DNA from: Oryzisolibacter propanilivorax
GTDB taxonomy: Bacteria > Pseudomonadota > Gammaproteobacteria > Burkholderiales > Burkholderiaceae_C
Direction of reading: 5' to 3'
Length of the DNA stretch: 64,000 nt
Assembly: GCF_900103645.1 (NCBI RefSeq)
Contig: NZ_FNHP01000003.1
Location: forward strand, 62,001 to 126,000
Position 1 is the first letter of the stretch. Each line of letters begins with the position of its first letter. Of this stretch, positions 1-7,485 are shown one piece after another. The notes beneath the pieces are model-generated. The model saw only the letters and a list, made by a program, of their open reading frames with translations, was not told where the DNA came from and ran no database searches. The translations under genes and the position numbers were made by a program.

Positions 1-1167
1 GGGCAACCAGCTTTCCTCCGGTGTAGGTGCGGGCAGCGAAGGGCCTATCCCCGCTCGCGCGGGGCAACCCAGACCTGCGCGCTCTCTAGCTTCCTTCATT
101 CGGGCCTATCCCCGCTCGCGCGGGGCAACCATAGCAGCATCTCGCCGCGTGGCCTGCGCTGTGGGCCTATCCCCGCTCGCGCGGGGCAACCCATGTCGTC
201 GCCATAGGCGTGCAGGTCGTGCAGGGCCTATCCCCGCTCGCGCGGGGCAACCGGCAAATACCCAAATGGAATGGCGCCAACTGGGGGCCTATCCCCGCTC
301 GCGCGGGGCAACCACGCCTTCGTCGGTCGGCGTGTACGTCGTCTTGGGCCTATCCCCGCTCGCGCGGGGCAACCGGACTGGGGCATGCGGCCCGGGCATT
401 GCGGTAGGGCCTATCCCCGCTCGCGCGGGGCAACCCCTAAGGAGTAGAAGGGGCCGCGGGTGTTTGCGGGCCTATCCCCGCTCGCGCGGGGCAACCTACC
501 TGGCCCGCGTCAAGGGCTCGCACCACCAGGGCCTATCCCCGCTCGCGCGGGGCAACCAGACGGGGCGAGCGGGCGCATCAGTAGTCCACCGGCCTATCCC
601 CGCTCGCGCGGGGCAACCAAGCCCTCGAGCAAATGCAGGTCGTTGAAGTCGGGCCTATCCCCGCTCGCGCGGGGCAACCACCGTGGTCATGGACGTGAAG
701 GCCTGGGCGCTGGGCCTATCCCCGCTCGCGCGGGGCAACCGAGGGCGCAGCGCTGGCCAAGCTGGCCGGCCTGGGCCTATCCCCGCTCGCGCGGGGCAAC
801 CGGCCGCTCATTCTCGACCTCGTGCCCTACCGGCGGCCTATCCCCGCTCGCGCGGGGCAACCGTAGCGCAGGCGCTGGTCGATCAGGCTTGCCAGGGCCT
901 ATCCCCGCTCGCGCGGGGCAACCCTGATGCGGCGGGGCGCGAGTGGGTGGACCTGGGGCCTATCCCCGCTCGCGCGGGGCAACCCCGTACACGCGCACGC
1001 TGGTGGCGCCGGTCAGGGGCCTATCCCCGCTCGCGCGGGGCAACCAAGCCGCGCATGAGGGCGTCGGTCAGCGACTGGGGCCTATCCCCGCTCGCGCGGG
1101 GCAACCTGCCAGCCGGACTTCAGCTCATAAAACGCGCCGGGCCTATCCCCGCTCGCGCGGGGCAACC
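1..1167 (-). CRISPR. Type I-E CRISPR array (19 full repeats, 19 spacers, truncated by window edge)
   Basis: A 29-nt repeat recurs every 61 nt, starting at 41 and ending with the copy at 1139-1167. The window opens inside another repeat (1-8). All 19 spacers are exactly 32 nt. The repeat carries the stem CCCCGCTCGCGCGGGG. Compared with the E. coli I-E repeat, the crRNA strand is the minus strand, so the 5' handle would end in GGGATAGGCC plus one variable base, and the leader-proximal (newest) end is at 1167 beside cas2. Only the first plus-strand base of the repeat varies: C at 590 and 834, G in the other 17. The remaining 28 bases are identical in the copies I checked. No degenerate terminal repeat is visible, so the old end lies outside the window. 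Confidence 0.98.
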
Positions 1168-1246
1168 TCTCGCACTTAACTCTTTGCCCTGAAAGAGAAA
1201 AGCAGGAAAGTGATGTTGAATTTTAAAGAGCGTCCAACACAATCGT
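1168..1246 (-). promoter_or_regulatory. CRISPR leader with candidate array promoter
   Basis: This AT-richer stretch separates the cas2 stop from the first repeat and occupies the usual leader position. On the minus strand a possible -35 TTGAAC (1250-1245, overlapping the cas2 stop) and -10 TTTAAA (1227-1222) are 17 bp apart. Transcription from them would begin roughly 48 nt before the first repeat. I looked for an IHF consensus, as found in the E. coli leader, and saw no clear match. Confidence 0.55.
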
Positions 1247-1537
1247 TCAACGGCGCACGATCCACATACCGTCTGCTTCCACCAACTCGCGTGGGGGTTC
1301 GCCCAGATGGGCCACGCCTACGCCGCCTGTGGCGTTGACATCGCGCCAGACCATGACCGCACTGCCTTGTCGCTCATGGCCGTACCAGTCGGACAGCACC
1401 TGCCAGACGCGCTCGCGCACCCCGGGATTCATGCGGGGCGATACAAAGATGTTGGGTGCCACCTCCAACATGACCGACGACAGAAAGCCGTGGAACCGGC
1501 CCGGCATGTCACGAATCACGATCATCGCCAGCGCCAT
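1247..1537 (-). CDS. cas2: CRISPR-associated protein Cas2, type I-E
   Basis: A 96-residue protein of the I-E Cas2 family, the structural partner of Cas1 in the Cas1-Cas2 spacer integrase. The N-terminal strand and helix (MIVIRDMPGRFHGFLSSVML) and the later GVRERVW and SAVMVW segments follow the E. coli Cas2 pattern, and the length is close to the family's (about 94-100). The first Met at 1537 lies inside the end of cas1, giving a 29-nt overlap; Met at 1525 is a possible alternative. It is the last gene of the operon, directly before the leader and array. Confidence 0.95.
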   Translation of the reverse strand: MALAMIVIRDMPGRFHGFLSSVMLEVAPNIFVSPRMNPGVRERVWQVLSDWYGHERQGSAVMVWRDVNATGGVGVAHLGEPPRELVEADGMWIVRR

Positions 1538-2402
1538 GGCTCTCCTCGTCTACACGCAGCACCTGCTTGATGCGATCGATCATGGCTCCAATCACCTGCT
1601 GCTTGCGGAACACGGAGGCGGCTTCGCGTCGTACCAAACGATCGATGGTGTCGTCTGATTGCTGGGCCCGCTTGGCGGCAGTGAATGCAATCTGCAATGT
1701 CACCGTGTCACGAAACAGGTCGGCAATGTCCAGTACGAACGATTGCCCTGAGTCTTCATGGATGAAGCCCAGCGGCGGCAGCGCGGCCACGGATTGCACG
1801 GCGATGGCGGCCGCTGCCTGCACCGCCGTGGCGGCGTGGTTGATGGCCTGGTTGGCAATGTCTGCGGCGTTGGGATTAGCGCGGTCATAGTGCCGTCCCT
1901 CCCATTCGATGCCGTGCTTTTGCGCCATCAGGCGGTAGATGGTCTTGACCCTCGCGCCCTCGATGCCGCGCAAGGTGTCCAGATCGCGGTGGGGCAGGAC
2001 TTCGCCCAAGCGCAAGGCATACATATGGCGCGCCACGCTGATGCGCCGACGCGGGCTGCCCCACAGCTCGGCCTGACGGCGGGCAACGTCGGAGCGGTCA
2101 GGCAGCAAGGGCGGCGCGGTATAGCTGCGCACGCCGTCCTCGCCCACCGCCGCCAGCAGCGTGCCATGGCGCGCCAACAGGCGCAGCGCGTCGTGTGTCA
2201 CGCTGCTGCCCGGCCCCAGCAAGATCATGGACACCGCCTGATGCGGAATCTGGTCGATGCCCGGCGTCAGGCTGTCCTTGCCCCGCATGAAGTGCAGGCA
2301 ACCCTCCACCACGCACAGCTCGCCACGCGAAAGCCACAGCAAGCCGTGGCGGTCTGCGTGCGGAATGCGGGCCTTCTCCAGCCCTAGCCGGCCCTTGAGC
2401 AT
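1509..2402 (-). CDS. cas1: CRISPR-associated integrase Cas1, type I-E
   Basis: A 297-residue Cas1, the catalytic subunit that inserts new spacers at the leader end of the array. The expected metal ligands are present: Glu148 in RGIEGARVK, His215 in LGFIHED, and Asp228 in FVLDIADLF. These match E. coli Glu141, His208 and Asp221. The open frame extends upstream to 2708, but that extension overlaps cas6e and does not resemble Cas1. The start is therefore placed at ATG 2402 (MLKGRLGLEK), 11 nt after the cas6e stop. With cas2 it makes the adaptation module of this locus complete. Confidence 0.97.
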   Translation of the reverse strand: MLKGRLGLEKARIPHADRHGLLWLSRGELCVVEGCLHFMRGKDSLTPGIDQIPHQAVSMILLGPGSSVTHDALRLLARHGTLLAAVGEDGVRSYTAPPLLPDRSDVARRQAELWGSPRRRISVARHMYALRLGEVLPHRDLDTLRGIEGARVKTIYRLMAQKHGIEWEGRHYDRANPNAADIANQAINHAATAVQAAAAIAVQSVAALPPLGFIHEDSGQSFVLDIADLFRDTVTLQIAFTAAKRAQQSDDTIDRLVRREAASVFRKQQVIGAMIDRIKQVLRVDEESHGAGDDRDS

Positions 2403-2413
2403 GGTGCTGCCCT

Positions 2414-3190
2414 TCAGCCGGCAGGCTGCAGCAGCAGCATGCCGAAGCCGAAAGATCGGTGGCGCCCCACGCCGCGCGCAAGCAGGTGCGCGAAAGCCGT
2501 CGTATCTGCTACGCGCAACCGGCCCGTCAAAACGGCATCCGGCCCCTCGATGGCCTTGCCCTTGCGCTCTTGGCCGGTCTGGGCCTGTGTGCGGCGCAGC
2601 ACCTTGCTGCGAGCAAAGGCGCTGAGCCGAACGTCCAGCAGCTCCACCGCACCCTGCCAAGGCTGGCGCTCGGCGTCCTGCGGTGCGCTCAGATGCTGTC
2701 GCAGCCACCCGGCATAGACGGCCTCCCGCTGCAGCGGCGCTCCTTGCGGTCCACCTGCCTGGGCAACGGCGAGCAAGAACGCATCTTGCTCGCCCTTGGC
2801 ACCGCGCACCGCGGGCCGCACGCGAACATCGAAGTTCAGCTCATGACCTGGCGCCCACTGGTTGGGAAATGGCCGCAGACGGTAGCCCTGGCGGCCATCG
2901 GCCAGACACAGCCCCAGGGCCTGAGCCGCCAGCGGATCGGCACTGGCGACATGGGCTTCGAATGCCTGAGCGTCCAGCCCGGTGTAGGCCAGCAGGCCAC
3001 GGTGCTCGTCCAGGTATCGAAATGGCTGTGGTGCGTGTGTGCCCAGCGCCGCGCGCAGCAGGCCATGCAGCGCATCGCCCAAGTCTGTGCTTTGGCGCGC
3101 GTGGCGTGCCTGGTGCCGCGCCATCCAGGCCGCCAGCAGCCGGGCATCGGGCTGCAGGTGCAGCAGATGCAGTTGCGGTGTTGTGCTCAT
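2414..3190 (-). CDS. cas6e: Cas6e (CasE/Cse3) crRNA-processing endoribonuclease
   Basis: A 258-residue RAMP-fold nuclease that cuts the pre-crRNA at the base of the repeat hairpin and stays bound to the 3' end of the crRNA in Cascade. The C-terminal glycine-rich loop GVGRHRSFGFGML is the family signature. A His near residue 42 (DALHGLLRAAL) fits the position of the catalytic His20 of E. coli CasE. The protein is longer than E. coli CasE (199 residues). Its ATG overlaps the cas5e stop (ATGA), which suggests translational coupling. Confidence 0.94.
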   Translation of the reverse strand: MSTTPQLHLLHLQPDARLLAAWMARHQARHARQSTDLGDALHGLLRAALGTHAPQPFRYLDEHRGLLAYTGLDAQAFEAHVASADPLAAQALGLCLADGRQGYRLRPFPNQWAPGHELNFDVRVRPAVRGAKGEQDAFLLAVAQAGGPQGAPLQREAVYAGWLRQHLSAPQDAERQPWQGAVELLDVRLSAFARSKVLRRTQAQTGQERKGKAIEGPDAVLTGRLRVADTTAFAHLLARGVGRHRSFGFGMLLLQPAG

Positions 3191-3912
3191 GCGTTGTGCT
3201 CCACTGCGCGCAAGGGCGCCTCACGGACCGGACGCCAGCCCCCATGCACGCCGCTGATCCAGTTGCGCTCGTCGCAGACATCCAGCAGGCGGTCGCCTGC
3301 CTGGGAGCCCTCCCCGTCGGGCCATTGGGCGCGCCAGTCCTGGTCAGGCTGCACGCTAGCCTGCAACACCATGGCAGCCCGCAAGGCGCCGTGTATGTCC
3401 GCAGCTTCGACCCAACCTGCCACCAGCCGGCCTGAAGGCAGGCAGGGTTTACGGCCAATGAACAGAGGGCGTGCCGGGCGATCTAGCGCTGCGGCAATTT
3501 CGTCCAGCGTGGGCGCCTGCTCTGCCGGCTCCAGGCGCAGCACCACCCAGGCGCGCAGGTCTGCGTGGTAGTCGCGGTAGCGCAGGTGTGGGCCGGCATA
3601 AGTGCCTGCGCCACCGGCCCGGGCTTCGGGTGTGCCCCAGGTCGTCCATGCCCTGTCGTCCTTGCCGAGCTGTGCCGTCTGAAAATCCTGAATGCGCCGC
3701 GCACCCGGCTGCAGGACGCAGCCCATGCGCAGACGCTCCTGCAGGCGGTTGTGACAGGCGCCCTGGCCGCGATCCCAGCCCAGCGCGTTGGCAATCAGGC
3801 CCGTCACCATGGACAGCGCCGGAAAGTCCCGGATGACGCCCAGGTTGTCGATGGCCTCGCCGCCGAATGCGATCAGGGGCGAGGCCAGTTGAAGTACCAG
3901 ATGACGCGCCAC
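3187..3912 (-). CDS. cas5e: Cas5e (CasD), Cascade 5'-handle subunit
   Basis: A 241-residue I-E Cas5, which caps the 5' handle of the crRNA in Cascade and is non-catalytic in this subtype. The start LVLQLASPLIAFGG and the core DFPALSMVTGLIANALGW are typical of Cas5e. The mid-protein YRDYHADLRAWVVL and PLFIGRKPCLPSG segments also match the family. The start codon is GTG at 3912, one base after the cas7e stop. The gene end overlaps cas6e by 4 nt. Confidence 0.94.
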   Translation of the reverse strand: MARHLVLQLASPLIAFGGEAIDNLGVIRDFPALSMVTGLIANALGWDRGQGACHNRLQERLRMGCVLQPGARRIQDFQTAQLGKDDRAWTTWGTPEARAGGAGTYAGPHLRYRDYHADLRAWVVLRLEPAEQAPTLDEIAAALDRPARPLFIGRKPCLPSGRLVAGWVEAADIHGALRAAMVLQASVQPDQDWRAQWPDGEGSQAGDRLLDVCDERNWISGVHGGWRPVREAPLRAVEHNA

Positions 3913-3913
3913 A

Positions 3914-5098
3914 TCAGGCCTCCACGCTGGCCTGTACCACGGCGCCTTGTGCCCAGGCGGCCAGCGCCTGCAGGCTCAGGCGCTGCGCGCCTGGGATCTG
4001 CACATCGTCCACCGCCAGATAGCGCCGCGCCAGCGGTGCGCCATACGCGGCGTCCAGCTTCGCGATCTCGTCTCCCAGGCGCTGCACGGTGGCCTGCCGC
4101 AGGGCTGGCTGGCGCAGCGACAGGGCATTGTGGAAGGCGCCCGCCAGGCTGCGCGGCTGCCAGTCGCCTGCCTCCACCAGCATGAACTTGGCCCACTCGA
4201 ACGGCGCGGTGGAGCCGCGCTTGGCGCCAGGGCTTACCGTGGCGATCAGGTGCAGCAGGCTTTGCACCACACGGCCGGCCAGCTCGCGCTGGGCCGGCGT
4301 GGCGCTGGCCCAGTCCTTGATGTGGACGCCCTCCAGGTTGGCAACCAGCTGGGGCACGTCCACCACCACGTAGCCGTAGTACAGGCCGCTGGCCAGTTCG
4401 GTATCGAAGATGCCGGCCGAGCCTGCCTCGCCCGCTTCGCGCAGCAGGTCATCGACCACGGTGAAATAGTCGTTTTCCACCTGCGCCTCGTGCACGGTGA
4501 AGGCGTGGGCGACATAGACGGCGGCGTCCCGGCTGGCCAGCACGTCGGAAGTCACCATGCGGCCGAACAGGGCTGACTCCAGGCCACTGCCCAGGCGCAG
4601 GGCCTCGATGTTTTTCTTTTCTTCCTTCAAGAAGGCCGCGATGGCCGCCTTCAGCGCCTTTTCTTCCGTGTGCTCGCTGGCCAACGCGGCGCAGCGCTGC
4701 ACCAAATACTCGATTTCCGCGTAACCGAGCAACACCGCCTGCCCGGTTTCCAGGGCTTCCTGGCCCTTGAGGTCCTTGGCCTTGTCCAGCAGCCCGGCGG
4801 CGCGCAACCCCTCCACCGCGATCTGCGCAAGGGACTCATCCACGCCGGCCTTCATCAGCCGATCCTTGATGAGGCGCGGCGTCTCGCGCGAGCGCACGGC
4901 CATGGGCACGTCCAGGCGGCTCAAGGCGAATGCGTCATCCGCCACACGCCAATGCCGCTTCAGGCATTGCGACGACACGCGCGTGCGGATGGCATCGCCG
5001 TAAGGCAGGCGCTTGGCCAGCCCCGCGTCATCACGGTTGAGCAAGGTGGCGGAGTAGTTGTGCAGGGTATGAATCTGCAGAAAGCGCGGCAGGGTCAT
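3914..5098 (-). CDS. cas7e: Cas7e (CasC/Cse4), Cascade backbone subunit
   Basis: A 394-residue protein of the Cas7/Cse4 family, six copies of which form the crRNA-binding backbone of I-E Cascade. The N-terminal FLQIHTLHNYSATLLNRDD and the RTRVSSQCLKRHWR segment are characteristic. The open frame reaches 5146, but the ATG at 5098 has a good Shine-Dalgarno (AGGAG, 5 nt spacing), so it is chosen. A copy of the dispersed palindrome (5144-5198) lies between this gene and cse2. Confidence 0.96.
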   Translation of the reverse strand: MTLPRFLQIHTLHNYSATLLNRDDAGLAKRLPYGDAIRTRVSSQCLKRHWRVADDAFALSRLDVPMAVRSRETPRLIKDRLMKAGVDESLAQIAVEGLRAAGLLDKAKDLKGQEALETGQAVLLGYAEIEYLVQRCAALASEHTEEKALKAAIAAFLKEEKKNIEALRLGSGLESALFGRMVTSDVLASRDAAVYVAHAFTVHEAQVENDYFTVVDDLLREAGEAGSAGIFDTELASGLYYGYVVVDVPQLVANLEGVHIKDWASATPAQRELAGRVVQSLLHLIATVSPGAKRGSTAPFEWAKFMLVEAGDWQPRSLAGAFHNALSLRQPALRQATVQRLGDEIAKLDAAYGAPLARRYLAVDDVQIPGAQRLSLQALAAWAQGAVVQASVEA

Positions 5099-5143
5099 GA
5101 GGGCTCCTGAAAGACGGTGAAAAAGAAAAAAGGGTGTGCAAGA

Positions 5144-5198
5144 CAAAAATTTGATAGCAGACGGTCCTTTGCCGACAAGGGCTCAGGCGGTTTTTTCC
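5144..5198 (+). repeat. Composite palindromic repeat, copy 1 (in cas operon)
   Basis: It contains GATAGC, then CCTT-7nt-AAGG arms, then a TTTTTT end. It overlaps the 3' end of cse2 and supplies the cse2 stop codon plus the spacer before cas7e. Confidence 0.7.
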
Positions 5199-5776
5199 TT
5201 GCGGTTCAGCGCAGAGAAGTAGTGGCCCGCCAGACGTAGGCGGATGTCTTCGGCCTGCGCCTGTGCATCGCGCTCGGCACTGCCCTCCTTGAGCACCAAA
5301 GCGCCCAGTTCGTGCCAGTTGGGCCGCACGCCCTTGCTGGCCAGCAGACGCAACACACGCGGTAGCAACTGGGTGAAGGCGTCTCCCCGAGCAGTCAGCA
5401 TCTTGCTGACGCGGGACTCGGCCACACTCGCACGCGCCAGCTGCTCGCCCAGCCGCCCCTGGCCGTCATGCCCGGCCAGGGCAATGCCATGCGCCACCAG
5501 CGCCCAGCGTTGCCAAGTGGCAGTGCGCCAGGTTTCAGGCTGCAGCCCGGCCGACAGCAAGGCCCGCGCCAGCGCGGCGATTTCGTGGGGCCGCAGGGGC
5601 TCGTCGGGGCTCAAGCGCGCCAGCGCGGCACGCTCCCCTGGGTCGGCCCGCTCCACGTAGCTGGCCAGGGCGTTGAACGGGTTGAGCGTCACAGCAGGGG
5701 CAGCTGCTGGCTGGAGGTGGCCGGCGCCGGGTGGGCTTGTGCTGGCGTCTGCGCGGGAAGCGGATGGATCGGACAA
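5183..5776 (-). CDS. cse2: Cse2 (CasB/Cas11), Cascade small subunit
   Basis: A 197-residue I-E small subunit, two copies of which line the Cascade belly and stabilise the target R-loop. Family-like features are the all-helical content and the segments ETWRTATWQRWALVAHGIA and LARASVAESRVSKML. The start is a TTG at 5776 preceded by AAGGAGAT at 5-nt spacing, a strong ribosome binding site. The first 29 codons overlap the end of cse1 in another frame. The N-terminal 30 residues are Pro/Ala-rich and probably disordered. The C-terminal residues are encoded within a dispersed repeat. Confidence 0.93.
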   Translation of the reverse strand: MSDPSASRADASTSPPGAGHLQPAAAPAVTLNPFNALASYVERADPGERAALARLSPDEPLRPHEIAALARALLSAGLQPETWRTATWQRWALVAHGIALAGHDGQGRLGEQLARASVAESRVSKMLTARGDAFTQLLPRVLRLLASKGVRPNWHELGALVLKEGSAERDAQAQAEDIRLRLAGHYFSALNRKEKTA

Positions 5777-7404
5777 GGCAAATCTCCTTCGGGAGCGGAT
5801 GGACGGGAGTTTTTTTGTGCGGCGTAGTGGCTTGCCAGCTCCGACAAGGCGCCCTTGCCGCTGCGCAATCCACCGTGGAAGCGCGCCAGCGCACTGGCGC
5901 GCGCCTTGTAGCGCTGCATGCCGCTGCGCGGGCCGGCGTCAAAGGACTGGAGCAACACCGCTTCGGCGCGCTGTGCCAGTCCCAGCAGCCACTGCACATA
6001 CACCACGTCCTGCTGCTCGCCCTCGGCTTCGGCGTGCTGGGTCAGATCGCTGAAAAAGCGGCTGTCTTCCTGGGCTTCAAAGGGTTGCGCGAATCGGCTG
6101 GCACGGACACTGATGGTGTCATTGCCATTGACGCTCTCACCATTGGCGAACAGTACAGCCAGCGCGCTCCACAGCAGCTTGCGCATGTCGCCGATTGCCT
6201 GGATATGTTTTTGCGCCAGTGCAGCCACCAGTGGACGCTGTGCGTTGTCCATCAGCAGTCGGCGCAGCTTGGGCGAGACGGGAACGCGCCGTTCATGGAA
6301 GCCTTCCGTCTTGCCCTGTCCACGCACGGCGGCTCTGGCGAGCACCTCCAGGCGCGCGTCGGAAGCCCAGCCGTTGAGGCGCCACGCGGCACCATGGGCA
6401 AAACGCTCACCGGCCAGCAGTTCCGTCATGAGCTTGTAGTCGAACCCGGCGGCAGACACTGTGAGCGCCTTCGCCTTGGCCTTTTCAACCGGCGTCCAGG
6501 CGTCGCCCGTGACACCGTTGCTGTCCTTGGCAGCAACGCGGGTGGTTTTGCTGCCGGCAGCGTGGGCCTGTATTTTTCCGTGCGGGGCTACAAGACGCAC
6601 GCGCCGGCAAATTTCGATGTAGAACGGATCGAGCGATGACAGCGCCAACGACTCGGCGCCTGACCACGGCAGCAGCCACAACAAGGCATGGCCATCCTCG
6701 TATGCAAAGCTGTGATCACCAGCAATTCGCTCGCGCTGCGTCAGCAGGACATGCACGTCACTGCGCCAGCGCTGCCCCCAGGCGCCCACCTGTGCCACGC
6801 CCACGCCAGGGCGGTTGGCAAAGCCGCCATTCATGCGCGAGATGCCATAGTTGCCCGCGCCCAAAAAACCTTCCTGCGTCTGCAAGCTGAGTAAGGCAAA
6901 CAGCCAGTCTTCAGGCTGGGCCTGGCGCATGCGCGCCGCCTTGAGATCGTGGTTTTTGGATGTCACCAGCATGTCCATCGCATCAGGCGTGGTCAGCAGG
7001 TTGCTCCACTTGGCTGGCACCTCATTGGGTACTGGCGGCTGCAGCAAAGCCGGCCGGTCCGCAGGCGCCACCAGGCACCAAGGCGCTCCATCCGCATCGT
7101 CGGGCGTCAGCGCCAGCAAGGCGGCACGCCACTGCCCGGCCTCCTGCCATGGCGCTTCCTGCCCCGCCCGGTGCAGCGCCAAGGCGCCCAGCTGCACCAG
7201 GAAGGCATGCCAGGGATGGCGCTGGTGCGCCCGCAGCGCAGGAAAGTCGCGCACCTGGTCGGCTGCCATCGCCGCCAGCAGTTCGGGCAGGCTGGTGGTC
7301 TGCAGCGCCCCATCACCAGTGCCGCGCCAGCGGATCAACGGCGCATCCAGCACGTTCCACTGCAGTGCATCGCAGACAGGTGTTTCAAGCATTGTGTTGG
7401 CCAT
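5689..7404 (-). CDS. cse1: Cse1 (CasA/Cas8e), Cascade large subunit
   Basis: A 571-residue Cas8e, the subunit that reads the PAM and recruits Cas3. Typical segments are PLIRWRGTGDG near the start, LPELLAAMAADQVRDFPALRAHQ, and the later QEGFLGAGNYGISRMNGGFANRP. The start is placed at ATG 7404 (MANTMLE). An ATG 12 nt upstream (7416) and an extended frame to 7479 are alternatives. The last about 30 residues are Pro/Ala-rich, lie outside the conserved fold, and overlap the cse2 start by 88 nt. E. coli CasA is shorter (502 residues). Confidence 0.93.
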   Translation of the reverse strand: MANTMLETPVCDALQWNVLDAPLIRWRGTGDGALQTTSLPELLAAMAADQVRDFPALRAHQRHPWHAFLVQLGALALHRAGQEAPWQEAGQWRAALLALTPDDADGAPWCLVAPADRPALLQPPVPNEVPAKWSNLLTTPDAMDMLVTSKNHDLKAARMRQAQPEDWLFALLSLQTQEGFLGAGNYGISRMNGGFANRPGVGVAQVGAWGQRWRSDVHVLLTQRERIAGDHSFAYEDGHALLWLLPWSGAESLALSSLDPFYIEICRRVRLVAPHGKIQAHAAGSKTTRVAAKDSNGVTGDAWTPVEKAKAKALTVSAAGFDYKLMTELLAGERFAHGAAWRLNGWASDARLEVLARAAVRGQGKTEGFHERRVPVSPKLRRLLMDNAQRPLVAALAQKHIQAIGDMRKLLWSALAVLFANGESVNGNDTISVRASRFAQPFEAQEDSRFFSDLTQHAEAEGEQQDVVYVQWLLGLAQRAEAVLLQSFDAGPRSGMQRYKARASALARFHGGLRSGKGALSELASHYAAQKNSRPSAPEGDLPCPIHPLPAQTPAQAHPAPATSSQQLPLL

Positions 7405-7435
7405 GGGTGGAACCATCCTTTGCAGGTGCAGTATG

Positions 7436-7485
7436 TTTTTGATAGCTGGATGCCATTGATTTACAAGGGCTGAAGGCACTTTTCA
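7436..7485 (+). repeat. Composite palindromic repeat, copy 2 (cas3-cse1 gap)
   Basis: TTTTTGATAGCTGGATGCC, then ACAAGGGCTGAAGGC, then a TTTTC end. It fills most of the 78-bp gap between the cas3 stop and the cse1 start, the only sizeable gap in the operon apart from the other repeat copy. Confidence 0.7.

Noticed and set aside
149-1192. Several overlapping plus-strand reading frames with repeated SPLARGN / PIPARAGQP / YPRSRGAT peptides
   Set aside because: They are translations of the CRISPR repeats, whose 61-nt period rotates the frame; no real protein is supported.
1168-1246. IHF site in the CRISPR leader
   Set aside because: No stretch fits WATCAANNNNTTR well enough on either strand.
2403-2708. 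N-terminal extension of the cas1 frame
   Set aside because: It overlaps cas6e in another frame and has no Cas1 similarity; the Cas1 family start fits ATG 2402.
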